Shown here: positions 34,158 through 42,394 of the stretch, in pieces
Numbering within the stretch: the stretch's first letter is position 1
Layout: the number at the start of each line of letters is the position of its first letter
From: Flavobacteriales bacterium UBA958
GTDB lineage: Bacteria; Bacteroidota; Bacteroidia; Flavobacteriales_D; Crocinitomicaceae
DNA: 44,041 nt
Direction of reading: 5' to 3'
Assembly (NCBI GenBank): GCA_002293045.1
Contig: DBCM01000097.1
Coordinates: 1-44,041 of the forward strand
The notes under the pieces: model-generated
Seen by the model: only the letters and a program-made list of their open reading frames with translations
Databases searched by the model: none
Told to the model about the DNA's origin: nothing
Program-made: the position numbers and the translations under genes

Positions 34158-35094
34158 TGTGAGAAAGTGCGTCTAAACACGCTGTATCTCCCTTAACTTG
34201 AAACGCTTCTTCAAATGCCAATAAATACCGATTAATTAAGGTGGTATTGGACGTTGGCTCAAAAAACTTACGCTCCGGCTCGATTTCGATTTGTTTTAAG
34301 AATGACCGTATTTCTTGCTCGTCGAACACAATACCGTTGCCGATTGGATTGATATAAAACAAAACTCCATACTCGCTTTCCGATTCGCTAAATAAAGAAG
34401 TATTGTTTTCATCCATACGTGCCAAAATGAATATCTTCGGGAAATCAACCCCATAGATAGGAACTTCTAACCAATTTGCGATAATCGAATAAATCAAACC
34501 AATAATCAAAGGATTACCCTTCTTTTCCCTTAAGACCGTTCCAATATTCAAATGGGCTAGATCGCGCTGAAAGCTTTCCGTGCATTCAAAACCATGAACC
34601 TCGAAAAACATGTGATTTAGTATTTTGACTTGTTCAAATGCGGTTTGATAATCATTTAATTCCAACCATACATCTTTACGAAGCGCCTCCATCTGTTGTA
34701 GAACAAGTGCATCGTCTAGGGAAGAATCCACCAACTTATTCAGGGCTACAATGGCTTTCAATAAGTCTTTATCTGCCGAAGTACTCCAAGTTAATAACTC
34801 GTTAGAAACGGCATCTAGGCGAATGGCCTGAAGGATTTCTGAGGCGCGACTTACCTGCACACTCCCAGCGGCTTCGTTGGATAATACCTCCATAAGAAAG
34901 GGCTCAATGAGCTTACCTTCTGCTTTTATTACTTGTTTAATTACCAAGTAGATTCGTTCATCGGGATCTTCCAATAAATCTACCAGTGCTTTTCGTTTTC
35001 GATTTGACATCATCACGAGACAAAAATATTCATGAAGCGGGCTCAATTCGGAAAGGGGTCGGTTCTTTATCAAAGTAAAAATGTTAATACTCAT
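34141..35094 (-). CDS. SirB1/transglutaminase-like (Transglut_core2) family protein
   Basis: The product is up to 317 aa. The family core is LREKKGNPLIIGLIYSIIANWLEVPIYGVDFP, corresponding to the RxGNPISL region of SirB1-type proteins, preceded by a HEAT-like helical half. The usual transglutaminase cysteine is not evident, so it may be non-catalytic. The start is uncertain: the first ATG (35094) adds a poorly conserved 28 residues, and the ATG at 35010 (MSNRKRKALVDLLEDPDERI) better fits the start of the family fold. The function of the family in bacteria is not established. Confidence 0.75.
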   Translation of the reverse strand: MSINIFTLIKNRPLSELSPLHEYFCLVMMSNRKRKALVDLLEDPDERIYLVIKQVIKAEGKLIEPFLMEVLSNEAAGSVQVSRASEILQAIRLDAVSNELLTWSTSADKDLLKAIVALNKLVDSSLDDALVLQQMEALRKDVWLELNDYQTAFEQVKILNHMFFEVHGFECTESFQRDLAHLNIGTVLREKKGNPLIIGLIYSIIANWLEVPIYGVDFPKIFILARMDENNTSLFSESESEYGVLFYINPIGNGIVFDEQEIRSFLKQIEIEPERKFFEPTSNTTLINRYLLAFEEAFQVKGDTACLDALSHIKAIL

Positions 35095-35166
35095 GTAACC
35101 TATTTAAAAATCGGCCGTTTACTTGCTTGAATTCAAATGAACTATGCTACAGGTTATTTGAGATTA

Positions 35167-35189
35167 GGGGGACTTGTCCCCCTTTTTTT
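35167..35189 (+). terminator. Orphan rightward terminator
   Basis: GGGGGAC (35167-35173), a TT loop extension and GTCCCCC (35176-35182) are followed by seven T. It is a textbook intrinsic terminator in the plus direction only; the left side lacks an A-tract. The nearest plus gene ending upstream is rlmN at 34157, about 1 kb away on the other side of a minus-strand gene. Confidence 0.82.
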
Positions 35190-35191
35190 AT

Positions 35192-35199
35192 TAACTTTG
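35192..35199 (+). promoter_or_regulatory. -7 box of the small lipoprotein gene
   Basis: TAACTTTG matches TAnnTTTG and ends 3 nt before the ATG at 35203. Together with the terminator just upstream, it suggests an isolated promoter and a leaderless or near-leaderless transcript. No well-placed -33 element is visible. Confidence 0.45.
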
Positions 35200-35202
35200 A
35201 CT

Positions 35203-35541
35203 ATGAAAACAATGGTAACACTTTTAATTAGCTTTGGGTTATTATCCTGCAAATCAACGAAAGTAGCAACAATTGAACCCCTTACAGAAGGCACTGCCCA
35301 ATGGGTTGGAATTGTTCATGTCAATGAGAATCAATGTCCGGTGTATATTGAAATCACGGATGAATTAAATCCGGGAGTATCTGTTCCGTTTCAAGCCGTT
35401 TATCCGCTAAACTTAAAAGATGGCATGAAGAAAAAAGGGCTAAAAGTACAATTCAGCTATACCCTTTCAAAAGCCATGTCTCCAGAAGGATGTACTGCGG
35501 AGGCGGTAATACAACTTGAACAGATTACCGTTATTCCATAG
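35203..35541 (+). CDS. Small hypothetical lipoprotein
   Basis: I start at the ATG at 35203 (112 aa: MKTMVTLLISFGLLSCKSTK), which gives a clean lipoprotein signal with lipobox LLSC (Cys16). The in-frame ATG at 35137 would read through the terminator hairpin and promoter. The mature part (ECPVYIEITDE-like NQCPVYIEITDELNPGVSVP, LKVQFSYTLSKAMSPEGCT) is a short beta-rich domain with two cysteines. It matches no family I recognise. Its 3' end overlaps the convergent arginase-family gene by 11 bp. Confidence 0.75.
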   Translation: MKTMVTLLISFGLLSCKSTKVATIEPLTEGTAQWVGIVHVNENQCPVYIEITDELNPGVSVPFQAVYPLNLKDGMKKKGLKVQFSYTLSKAMSPEGCTAEAVIQLEQITVIP

Positions 35542-36478
35542 GGGAAAAACTATCTAAGCATAGGTAAGCTAAGGCGCGACCAATGGTTCGTTCTTGCTCC
35601 GGATTATTTGCGGCCCCTTCTGTTAGATGAAGATACGCCAGGGGTTGATTCGGAAGCAGTCGGATAATATTTCTTATTTCATCTAAAGACCAACCAGAAG
35701 GGGACGATGCGGAAGAGGGCATATTTGCCATACAATCCATATCAAGATCAACTCCTACGGGACCCTTGGCGTGAAAAAAAACATCGAGAACATCTACAGT
35801 AAGGACTTGCCCCCCCGTGTAATAAGACTCAAAAAACTTAAGATTCACATGATGCTTGCGGATGAACTCTTTCATGAAGGGTGTGATTCCATAGGCATGA
35901 ACTCCAAACACATGATAATTCTTGAGCACTCCTTCTTCCAACGCGACCGAAAAACTATTGCCGGAATGCCTTCTATTAACGTCACGGCAATCGGTATGTG
36001 CATCAAGATTAATTACAGTTTGACAAGCTTTCACCTCATTTGCCCAACGCATGAGAGGCAAGGCATTGTTGTGCCCGCCACCAATGACAACAGGAAGTTG
36101 ATCCGCTGATACATGGAGGCGCAATACTTCTAACACAAAGGAATCCAACTCCTCCACTAAAACGCTGGCCTCCTCAACTTCCGTTGGAAAGGTCCCAATA
36201 AACGTTATATTACCCAAGACATCGAAGGACTGTCCTTGGTAAGGCCACTGAATAAATTGTTTAAAAAATGCATTAAACGCATGCTCCGAACCCCTGCGTC
36301 CATAGTTTGCGAATGGCCCTATGGATTCGCTAATGCCCAAAAGTAACACCTGCGGCTTGGCATGATTTGCTTGTAAATAATCGCCTATGCGCTCCTCTCC
36401 ATTCCTACTGATCATTAGGTGATCAGAAAATAATTTAGACTTCGATCTGAGTTCGAAATTCTTAAGATTGGATTTCAT
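35531..36478 (-). CDS. Arginase/agmatinase/formimidoylglutamase-family hydrolase
   Basis: The 315-aa ureohydrolase-fold enzyme has the binuclear manganese site: H136 (IGGGHNNAL), D159, H161, D163 (NLDAHTDCR), D244 and D246 (GVDLDMDCM). All six metal ligands are present. The sequence around the last motif (MANMPSSASSPSGW) differs from the DPxxAPGTGTP of classical arginase, and the first motif has HNN instead of HS. This fits the formimidoylglutamase-like Bacteroidota subgroup. The substrate is not certain. It overlaps the thioesterase gene by 17 bp. Confidence 0.85.
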   Translation of the reverse strand: MKSNLKNFELRSKSKLFSDHLMISRNGEERIGDYLQANHAKPQVLLLGISESIGPFANYGRRGSEHAFNAFFKQFIQWPYQGQSFDVLGNITFIGTFPTEVEEASVLVEELDSFVLEVLRLHVSADQLPVVIGGGHNNALPLMRWANEVKACQTVINLDAHTDCRDVNRRHSGNSFSVALEEGVLKNYHVFGVHAYGITPFMKEFIRKHHVNLKFFESYYTGGQVLTVDVLDVFFHAKGPVGVDLDMDCMANMPSSASSPSGWSLDEIRNIIRLLPNQPLAYLHLTEGAANNPEQERTIGRALAYLCLDSFSPME

Positions 36479-36884
36479 AGGCTTTAAAGATGGTTTGTAT
36501 AAATTCAGGGATTCGAATGGGCTTGGATTGATGAAGGGATTGAAACACTAACACAGTTGAAGCAGTGGTTAAAATTCTTGCATTTTGATCAAACAACACA
36601 TAATTAAATTCTAGGGTACAATTGGTTGTTCTAACTAAGGTAGTCTCTAAGCGCAGGAGGTCGTCGTATTTGGCGGGCGCTTTGAATTGAGTATTCATGG
36701 ACACCACGGGCAACAATATTCCCTCGTCCTCGAGTTGCTTATAAACCACTCCAAGGGATCGTAAGGCTTCTACGCGACCCAATTCAAAATAGGTTGCATA
36801 ATTGCCGTGATAGCAGTAGCCCATGCGATCCGTTTCACTGTAACGCACGCGGAATTCTGAGACGTGGGAATAATATAAATTCAT
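36462..36884 (-). CDS. YbgC-type acyl-CoA thioesterase (4HBT hotdog fold)
   Basis: The 140-aa hotdog protein carries the YbgC active-site signature VRYSETDRMGYCYHGNYATYFE, in which D19 is the catalytic acid. It also has a conserved MNTQFKAPAKYDDLLRLET strand. It probably hydrolyses acyl-CoA or acyl-ACP thioesters; chain length cannot be told. It is translated just before the arginase-family gene (17-bp overlap), an unusual pairing. It diverges from dnaA across a 263-bp gap. Confidence 0.87.
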   Translation of the reverse strand: MNLYYSHVSEFRVRYSETDRMGYCYHGNYATYFELGRVEALRSLGVVYKQLEDEGILLPVVSMNTQFKAPAKYDDLLRLETTLVRTTNCTLEFNYVLFDQNARILTTASTVLVFQSLHQSKPIRIPEFIQTIFKAYEIQS

Positions 36885-36906
36885 GACTGCAAATAAGTCT
36901 ATTTTG

Positions 36907-36938
36907 TTTGGAACTCAATCTAAAGTATTGTAAATTTG
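36907..36938 (+). promoter_or_regulatory. Promoter upstream of dnaA
   Basis: TTTG at 36907-36910 and TAAATTTG at 36931-36938 with a 20-bp spacer match the Bacteroidota consensus well. The dnaA ATG is at 37148, so the transcript would have a leader of about 200 nt. A weaker box, AATCTTTG, at 37045-37052 could give a shorter one. Confidence 0.62.
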
Positions 36939-36965
36939 ATTACTCCAAACCCCTTATTTCAACAA

Positions 36966-37097
36966 GTGGTAAAAAATGTTACCACAAGTAAAAAAAAATT
37001 AAAAGTCAAGGGCAATTGAACTTTTTTTTTCAGTTTTTTCTGTGAATCTTTGTTCACAACTTTTTAACAGTAGTTAATTTACGTTTAACATACGTAA
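36966..37097 (+). promoter_or_regulatory. Inverted-repeat cluster in the dnaA leader
   Basis: Four perfect inverted repeats follow one another: GTGGTAA/TTACCAC (36966-36985), TGTGAA/TTCACA (37041-37058), TTAAC/GTTAA (37064-37077) and TTACGT/ACGTAA (37079-37097). The second includes TTGTTCACA, one mismatch from the DnaA box TTATTCACA. Long A and T runs lie between them. These could be RNA hairpins, DnaA autoregulatory sites, or part of an origin. Confidence 0.5.
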
Positions 37098-37147
37098 GAT
37101 GTTGTTTATCAGTTCGGTGTATTTATTAATTGTTTTAGAAAAAAATT

Positions 37148-38578
37148 ATGTTGAAAGATCATACTACTGCTTGGGAGTCTTGTTTAAAAGTTATAAAAGA
37201 CAACATCTCTTTGCAAGCATATAAGGTGTGGTTTGAGCCAATAATTCCGGTAAAGTTAGAACAGAGTATTTTAACGATCCAAGTTCCTTCTCATTTTTTT
37301 TATGAGTGGTTGGAACAGCATTATATTGGATTATTGAGCAAGGTAATTAAGAAAGAAATTGGTCCTGAAGGAAGCTTGGAATACAGCATTGTTATGGAGA
37401 GCAACCACCGAAATGCCACACCATACACGGTAAAGTTGCCAACTCAAAATAACTCACAAGGTCAAAACTCTCCCCAAAGCATACCGCTAGGGGCAACTGA
37501 GCCTCAAATCCGAAATCCGTTCATTATACCCGGATTAAAAAAAGTTACCATTGAGTCTAACTTAATCCCAAGTTTTACTTTTGAAAACTTCATAGAAGGC
37601 GATTGTAATCGCTTGGCGCGTGCTTCAGGATATGCTGTAGCAAACAAGCCAGGAGGTACGGCCTTTAATCCCCTGTTGATATATGGAGGAGTAGGTTTAG
37701 GTAAAACGCATTTGGCTCATGCCATCGGACTTTCCATCAAAGATCAGCATCCAAGTAAAACGGTACTTTATGTGCAATCAGAAAAGTTTGCGCACCAGTT
37801 TATAGATGCAATTAAAAATCAAACGACCAATGACTTTATTCACTTCTATCAAATGGTGGACGTGTTGATCATTGATGACGTTCAGTTTTTTGCCGGTAAA
37901 GAGCGCACGCAAGACGTCTTCTTTAGCATTTTTAATCACTTGCACCAGAATGGAAAGCAAATCGTCCTTACTTCCGACAAGGCGCCTGTAGAAATGCAAG
38001 GAATGGAACAGCGTTTATTATCTAGATTCAAGTGGGGGCTATCCGCGGATTTAAATGTTCCTGACCTCGAAACACGCATTGCCATACTCGAAAAGAAAAT
38101 GTATGCGAGTGGAATTGAGTTACCGAAAGAAGTCGTTGAGTATTTAGCGTATTCCATCAACACGAACATTCGAGAAATTGAAGGTGCAATGAACACGCTC
38201 TTGATGCAGTCATCCTTAAATAAAAAATCAATTTCATTAGAGCTGGCAAAGCAAATGGTTGATAAATTTGTTAAGAATACCGCACGAGAGGTTTCTATTG
38301 AATACATTCAAAAAATTGTGTGCGATTATTTTGATTTACCCATCGAAATGCTGAAATCCAAAACACGCAAGCGTGAAGTGGTTCAAGCCCGTCAAATTAG
38401 CATGTATTTTTCTAAGAAAATGACAAAATCTTCGTTGGCGAACATCGGTGCACATTGTGGCGGTAAGGATCACGCCACAGTACTACACGCGTGCAGAACG
38501 GTCGTAAATCTTTCTGAGACCGATAAGCAATTTCGGGTGTACTTAGAAGAACTAGAGAAGAAGTTAACCATTCACTAA
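37148..38578 (+). CDS. dnaA: Chromosomal replication initiator DnaA
   Basis: The 476-aa protein has all four domains. Domain I is AWESCLKVIKDNISLQAYKVWFEPI. A Gln/Asn-rich linker spans about residues 98-120. The AAA+ core has Walker A GGVGLGKT (180-187), Walker B VLIIDDVQFF and the sensor region DLETRIAIL. DNA-binding domain IV has QARQISMYFSKKMTKSSL and the signature GGKDHATVLHACRTV. It starts replication by opening oriC. The gene is about 4 kb after dnaN with unrelated genes between. yigZ follows 6 nt after its stop. Confidence 0.97.
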   Translation: MLKDHTTAWESCLKVIKDNISLQAYKVWFEPIIPVKLEQSILTIQVPSHFFYEWLEQHYIGLLSKVIKKEIGPEGSLEYSIVMESNHRNATPYTVKLPTQNNSQGQNSPQSIPLGATEPQIRNPFIIPGLKKVTIESNLIPSFTFENFIEGDCNRLARASGYAVANKPGGTAFNPLLIYGGVGLGKTHLAHAIGLSIKDQHPSKTVLYVQSEKFAHQFIDAIKNQTTNDFIHFYQMVDVLIIDDVQFFAGKERTQDVFFSIFNHLHQNGKQIVLTSDKAPVEMQGMEQRLLSRFKWGLSADLNVPDLETRIAILEKKMYASGIELPKEVVEYLAYSINTNIREIEGAMNTLLMQSSLNKKSISLELAKQMVDKFVKNTAREVSIEYIQKIVCDYFDLPIEMLKSKTRKREVVQARQISMYFSKKMTKSSLANIGAHCGGKDHATVLHACRTVVNLSETDKQFRVYLEELEKKLTIH

Positions 38579-38584
38579 AACTCA

Positions 38585-39175
38585 TTGAGCGTTAAGAAAC
38601 GGACGGTTTCTTGTGTAAGCGAATATTCCTTAACACAGCAAAAATCCAAATTCATTGCGCTGTTATTTCCCTGCGCGGATGAGGATGCATTCAAATTTAA
38701 TCTGAATCGATTTAAATCGCTGCATTCAAAAGCAGGCCATGCGTGCTACGCTTATCAGATTGGAAATCCAATTCAAACCAGAGCAAACGACGACGGGGAA
38801 CCCGCTGGAAGTGCCGGATTACCAATCCTTGGTCAATTAAAATCTCATGAATTAATCAATGTAGGTTGTGTTGTTATCCGCTACTATGGCGGGACAAAAT
38901 TAGGCGTACCCGGATTAATTGCCGCATACAAAACCGCGTGCTTGGGTGCCATACAAGAAAATGAAATCATTCCCTACCAAGCGGTCCAAACGCTTCATGT
39001 CGTTGGTGAATACGAGTCCTTAATGAAATTCTTGAGTATTGCCAACCAGCAGAAGTGGAATGTACAGTACTTAAGTTCGGGGACTGATCCCATGCTACAG
39101 ATAAATATAGCAGAAGAAAGCGTACCCCTTGTCATGGAGAAATTATCACTATTTTCGTCATTAACTTGTTATTAA
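38585..39175 (+). CDS. yigZ: YigZ/IMPACT family protein
   Basis: The 196-aa protein has the UPF0029 N-terminal signature: KSKFIALLFPC, HACYAYQIGN, ANDDGEPAGSAGLPIL and GCVVIRYYGGTKLGVPGLIAAY, followed by a small C-terminal domain. The eukaryotic relative IMPACT regulates translation via GCN1; the bacterial function is unclear. No in-frame ATG precedes the conserved region, so translation must begin at the TTG at 38585 (reading SVKKRTVSC), 6 nt after dnaA. This suggests low or coupled expression. Confidence 0.87.
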   Translation: MSVKKRTVSCVSEYSLTQQKSKFIALLFPCADEDAFKFNLNRFKSLHSKAGHACYAYQIGNPIQTRANDDGEPAGSAGLPILGQLKSHELINVGCVVIRYYGGTKLGVPGLIAAYKTACLGAIQENEIIPYQAVQTLHVVGEYESLMKFLSIANQQKWNVQYLSSGTDPMLQINIAEESVPLVMEKLSLFSSLTCY

Positions 39176-39179
39176 ATGC

Positions 39180-39887
39180 ATGTGTTACAGCAACTCAAGT
39201 ACGTCAAGTAACGAAACACTCGGTAAGATTTACCAGCGATCTGTTCAATTACTGCCCCCCGAAACGCCCGTATTTTATGCAAGTGGGTTTTCCTTTCCAA
39301 GGTGGCGCATTATCACCAAATCTCCAACCATTCACCTCATGAAATGGGGATTAATCCCTCACTGGTATCATGGGAATTCCCCCCTTGACTTTGCGAGTAA
39401 AACCCTCAATGCACGTGTAGAAACCCTTCATGAAAAAGCGAGTTTTAAACGCTTAATTGCAACACACCGTTGCGTGGTTCCTTCATCAGGGTTCTTTGAA
39501 TTCAAACACGTGAATGCAATTAAAATTCCTTACTTTATTTATCCCAAAAACCCGTCTATTTTCTCTATGGCGGGGTTATACGATGAATGGTTCAATCCCG
39601 AAACCAAGGAATATCAACAGTGCTTTACAATCATTACGGCGGCAGCCAATCCACTTATGGAAGAAATTCATAACAGTAAGAAACGAATGCCCTTGATTCT
39701 ACCGAATCGTCAAGTAGAACAATATCTGAATGGCTCCGATGAAATACAACATTTTTCTTCCATTCCGTCTGAGGAAATGAGTGCTCACCCCGTTAACAAA
39801 GGCATTATTTTCTCTGAACATGCAAACGTCCCTGCCGTGCAACACCCTATTGTTAATAATATTGAGGGTCAAACCCAATTATTCTGA
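39180..39887 (+). CDS. SRAP (YedK/HMCES-type) abasic-site DNA-protein crosslink protein
   Basis: The 235-aa SRAP protein shows the catalytic set: C2 directly after the initiator Met (MCYSN), N77 (TLNARVET), E107 (SGFFEF) and H164 (HNSKKRMPLIL). In YedK/HMCES, Cys2 forms a stable thiazolidine with abasic sites in single-stranded DNA to protect replication forks. Two ATGs lie 4 bases apart (39176, 39180); only the second puts Cys at position 2 in frame. It follows dnaA and yigZ closely and may be cotranscribed, which fits a replication-linked role. Confidence 0.93.
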   Translation: MCYSNSSTSSNETLGKIYQRSVQLLPPETPVFYASGFSFPRWRIITKSPTIHLMKWGLIPHWYHGNSPLDFASKTLNARVETLHEKASFKRLIATHRCVVPSSGFFEFKHVNAIKIPYFIYPKNPSIFSMAGLYDEWFNPETKEYQQCFTIITAAANPLMEEIHNSKKRMPLILPNRQVEQYLNGSDEIQHFSSIPSEEMSAHPVNKGIIFSEHANVPAVQHPIVNNIEGQTQLF

Positions 39888-39897
39888 GATATGGTAT

Positions 39898-39905
39898 TAA
39901 TTTTG
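39898..39905 (+). promoter_or_regulatory. -7 box before the three-gene envelope locus
   Basis: TAATTTTG matches TAnnTTTG, 13 nt before the ATG at 39919. There is no well-spaced -33. It suggests the following three genes can be transcribed apart from dnaA-yigZ-SRAP. Confidence 0.45.
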
Positions 39906-39918
39906 TGATTGACGAACC

Positions 39919-40584
39919 ATGAAAATTAACTACATCTTTTTCCTTGTACCCTTACTCCTAAGTTCATGCATTGAAATCATCGATGATTTAAGTATCCATA
40001 GTGATGGTACAGGCACCTTTAAATACTCTATAAACTTGAGCTCCAGTAAATTAAAGGTGAATTCCATTCTTTCACTCGACAGTTTAGATGGAAAGAAAGT
40101 GCCTGATTTGGCTGAGATTGAAGAAAAAATCACAGAATTCAAAAACCTACTGTCGCAAGAGCCGGGGATTAGCCTAGTAAAAACAGACCTGAATACCAGT
40201 GATTTTATTTTAAAAATAAGTATTGATTTTAATTCCATTTCACAATTACAATCGGGTATTAAAAGTGTGCTTATGCGCCTGAGTAAAGAAAAAGACCAAT
40301 ATGCGATTGAAGAAGATTGGATTTCTTGGGATGGCAAAACGCTGAATCGTGAAATTCCGTCCGCAGTAACTTCCAAAGTAAAGACCTTTGAATACTCAGA
40401 AATGGATTTATTAAAATCCGGTACTTACACGAGCATTACCCGATTTGATAAGCCAATTTTAAAAACAAGCAATTCAAACTGTAAACTCAACCCCGCTAGG
40501 ACTGCTTCCATGCTTCAAGTGAACACCTTCGACCTCAAGATCAATAATTCACTCATTGAAAACGCGATTACCTTAACTCCCTAA
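39919..40584 (+). CDS. Hypothetical lipoprotein, first gene of the three-gene locus
   Basis: The 221-aa product has a lipoprotein signal (FFLVPLLLSSC, Cys17). The mature protein starts IEIIDDLSIHSDGTGTFKYSI, a strand pattern seen in LppM-like and other envelope lipoproteins whose first strands read 'dl.i..dGsG'. It then has an amphipathic helical segment (LAEIEEKITEFKNLLSQEPG) and a beta region. I do not recognise a named family. It precedes the DUF4836-like gene by 5 nt, so the genes form one unit. Confidence 0.72.
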   Translation: MKINYIFFLVPLLLSSCIEIIDDLSIHSDGTGTFKYSINLSSSKLKVNSILSLDSLDGKKVPDLAEIEEKITEFKNLLSQEPGISLVKTDLNTSDFILKISIDFNSISQLQSGIKSVLMRLSKEKDQYAIEEDWISWDGKTLNREIPSAVTSKVKTFEYSEMDLLKSGTYTSITRFDKPILKTSNSNCKLNPARTASMLQVNTFDLKINNSLIENAITLTP

Positions 40585-40589
40585 GCGGT

Positions 40590-42392
40590 ATGAAACACAC
40601 TTTATTCTCCGTTGTCATTCTTATGTCCGCTGCTATGTTTGGGCAAAAATCGGAATTGATGATCCCACAGGAGGCGGTTACTGTATTCAGTATTAACAAC
40701 CTTGATTTGCTTAAGAAGATTGGTGTTGACCAACTCATTTCTTATGATTTCATGAATGAAATTCACCAAGAATTGTTCGATGGATCAACCGATAACAAAT
40801 CCCTCAAGGATGCTGGAATTGATTTCGATCAGCGCTTGAATATTTTTTATGGGAAAACCCAACACATGGAAGTTTCCGGGTTTACGTTTGGCATTACAGA
40901 CGAAGCGGCACTCTTTTCAGTGTTTGATGATTTTGATCCGCTCCCAAGTGAAATCAACGGAGCGAAAGCCTACGGATCCTTCTTTAACAACTTGGTCATT
41001 AAAGACAAAAACGGGTTGCTAATTCGGGTTGAACCGATCGAGTCTTATGTGATTTCCATGACGGATTCCATCTGGTTTTCGAGGGGTAATCTCTCACCAT
41101 ATTACCAGGGCTTTGATCTAGACGAAGCGGTAAGCGATGATGAATTAATGGTCCAAGATATTTCTTATGAACTTCTTGAAAAAAACTACAATGAACTTCG
41201 CGATAGCATTCAGTACGTGTTACAACGCCAATATTTATCCGAGGTATTTAAAGGGTTATTCCAAGAAGGAAAATCGCTTTATTCGCTATCCCAACCCTTT
41301 CGGGAGGTAATACTCCATCCGGTGGCAGGCGTATTTTACATGGATAATGAACGGAATTTTGACCGTGCCAAAAACCTTTGGTACCTCAAATCAGTATTGC
41401 CTTCACTCTACCTTGACATCCAAGAACTCTACCAAGGAAACATCATCACAGGAGATCTTGTGTTGGGAGCGCAGTCCATTGATTTTAATATTACAGCTTC
41501 CTACGGTGAACCTTTGGGCTCGATTTACATGGAGATGAATGATGCAAAATTTGATAAGCGCATTGCGAAATACATTAAGGAGGATCAACCGGCGTACTTC
41601 ACTTACACGATAAATTTAGAGCATGCATATAACAAGGCCTATGAAATTGTGCTTCCATTGTTAGAAAAGGAGAAAAATATAGACTTATCCATGAATGTAT
41701 TAACGCTAAAACTCGCTAATGCCTTCATCAACAAAGATGCTGTTTTTGACGCCTACAAAGGATGTATGTTTGGAACCTTTAATGGCGTTAAAAAGGTCAA
41801 AACTCGCAAAATAGAATTTTTTTATAACGAAGAAACCTTTGAATACGGCGAACGTGAAACCGATGCGGAAGAAGAAATGCCTATTTTCACGCTTGGCTTT
41901 ACCACGGGTAGACCCGATGTACCCGAGTTAATTTTAGAGCATTTGAGTACGATTACCAGTAATTTTGAAAAGACCCCTACTTATTGGGTTTACAATAAAG
42001 CCATTTTTGATGCCGCTCCCTTATACATGATTAATACCGATGGCCTTTTTATTCTAACAAACGATGAGGATTTGGCGAAAAATCACCCAGGCGGCTACGG
42101 GAAAGCAGGGCTCTCCAATAACACCCTAAAAACCATTAAAAAAGCAGGCTCAATGAGTGGTTTTGCAAATTTAAAGGCGGTAGCGAATCAATTCCCCGCC
42201 GATTTTCTACTCCCAGAGCAGGTTCCACTCATGGAGTCATTACAGGGTAAATCGGGTACGATGTCACTGCGCTCAGGTAAGACCACACTCCAGAATACAG
42301 AAATATCTTTATCCTATGGGTTCGAGTCGTCGGAAGACTCGGGCAAGCATTTGCTCGACATGTTAAACACCTTATACTTGCTAACAAAATAA
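40590..42392 (+). CDS. Secreted DUF4836-like protein
   Basis: The 600-aa protein has a signal peptide (MKHTLFSVVILMSAAMFGQ). It starts LMIPQEAVTVFSINNLDLLKK, the 'IPxdAxxVxxIN' opening of DUF4836-type Bacteroidota proteins. It continues with DAGIDFDQRLNIFYGKTQHM, a middle helical region (YNELRDSIQYVLQRQYLSEVF) and several beta segments, ending GFESSEDSGKHLLDMLNTLY. It has no catalytic motif. The mature protein is probably periplasmic or on the outer membrane. The family assignment is by pattern only, and the role is unknown. Confidence 0.72.
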   Translation: MKHTLFSVVILMSAAMFGQKSELMIPQEAVTVFSINNLDLLKKIGVDQLISYDFMNEIHQELFDGSTDNKSLKDAGIDFDQRLNIFYGKTQHMEVSGFTFGITDEAALFSVFDDFDPLPSEINGAKAYGSFFNNLVIKDKNGLLIRVEPIESYVISMTDSIWFSRGNLSPYYQGFDLDEAVSDDELMVQDISYELLEKNYNELRDSIQYVLQRQYLSEVFKGLFQEGKSLYSLSQPFREVILHPVAGVFYMDNERNFDRAKNLWYLKSVLPSLYLDIQELYQGNIITGDLVLGAQSIDFNITASYGEPLGSIYMEMNDAKFDKRIAKYIKEDQPAYFTYTINLEHAYNKAYEIVLPLLEKEKNIDLSMNVLTLKLANAFINKDAVFDAYKGCMFGTFNGVKKVKTRKIEFFYNEETFEYGERETDAEEEMPIFTLGFTTGRPDVPELILEHLSTITSNFEKTPTYWVYNKAIFDAAPLYMINTDGLFILTNDEDLAKNHPGGYGKAGLSNNTLKTIKKAGSMSGFANLKAVANQFPADFLLPEQVPLMESLQGKSGTMSLRSGKTTLQNTEISLSYGFESSEDSGKHLLDMLNTLYLLTK

Positions 42393-42394
42393 GG

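Noticed and set aside
35137..35202. Upstream in-frame start for the small lipoprotein
   Set aside because: It would translate through the terminator stem and promoter box and place 22 extra residues before a complete lipoprotein signal.
37041..37058. CRP-like operator TGTGAA/TTCACA before dnaA
   Set aside because: The spacing between TGTGA and TCACA is 8, not the 6 of CRP sites; it is kept only as an inverted repeat with a DnaA-box-like half.
39930..40376. 148-codon antisense frame within the lipoprotein gene
   Set aside because: The sense frame has a lipoprotein signal and operon spacing; the antisense frame has no recognisable start context or domain.
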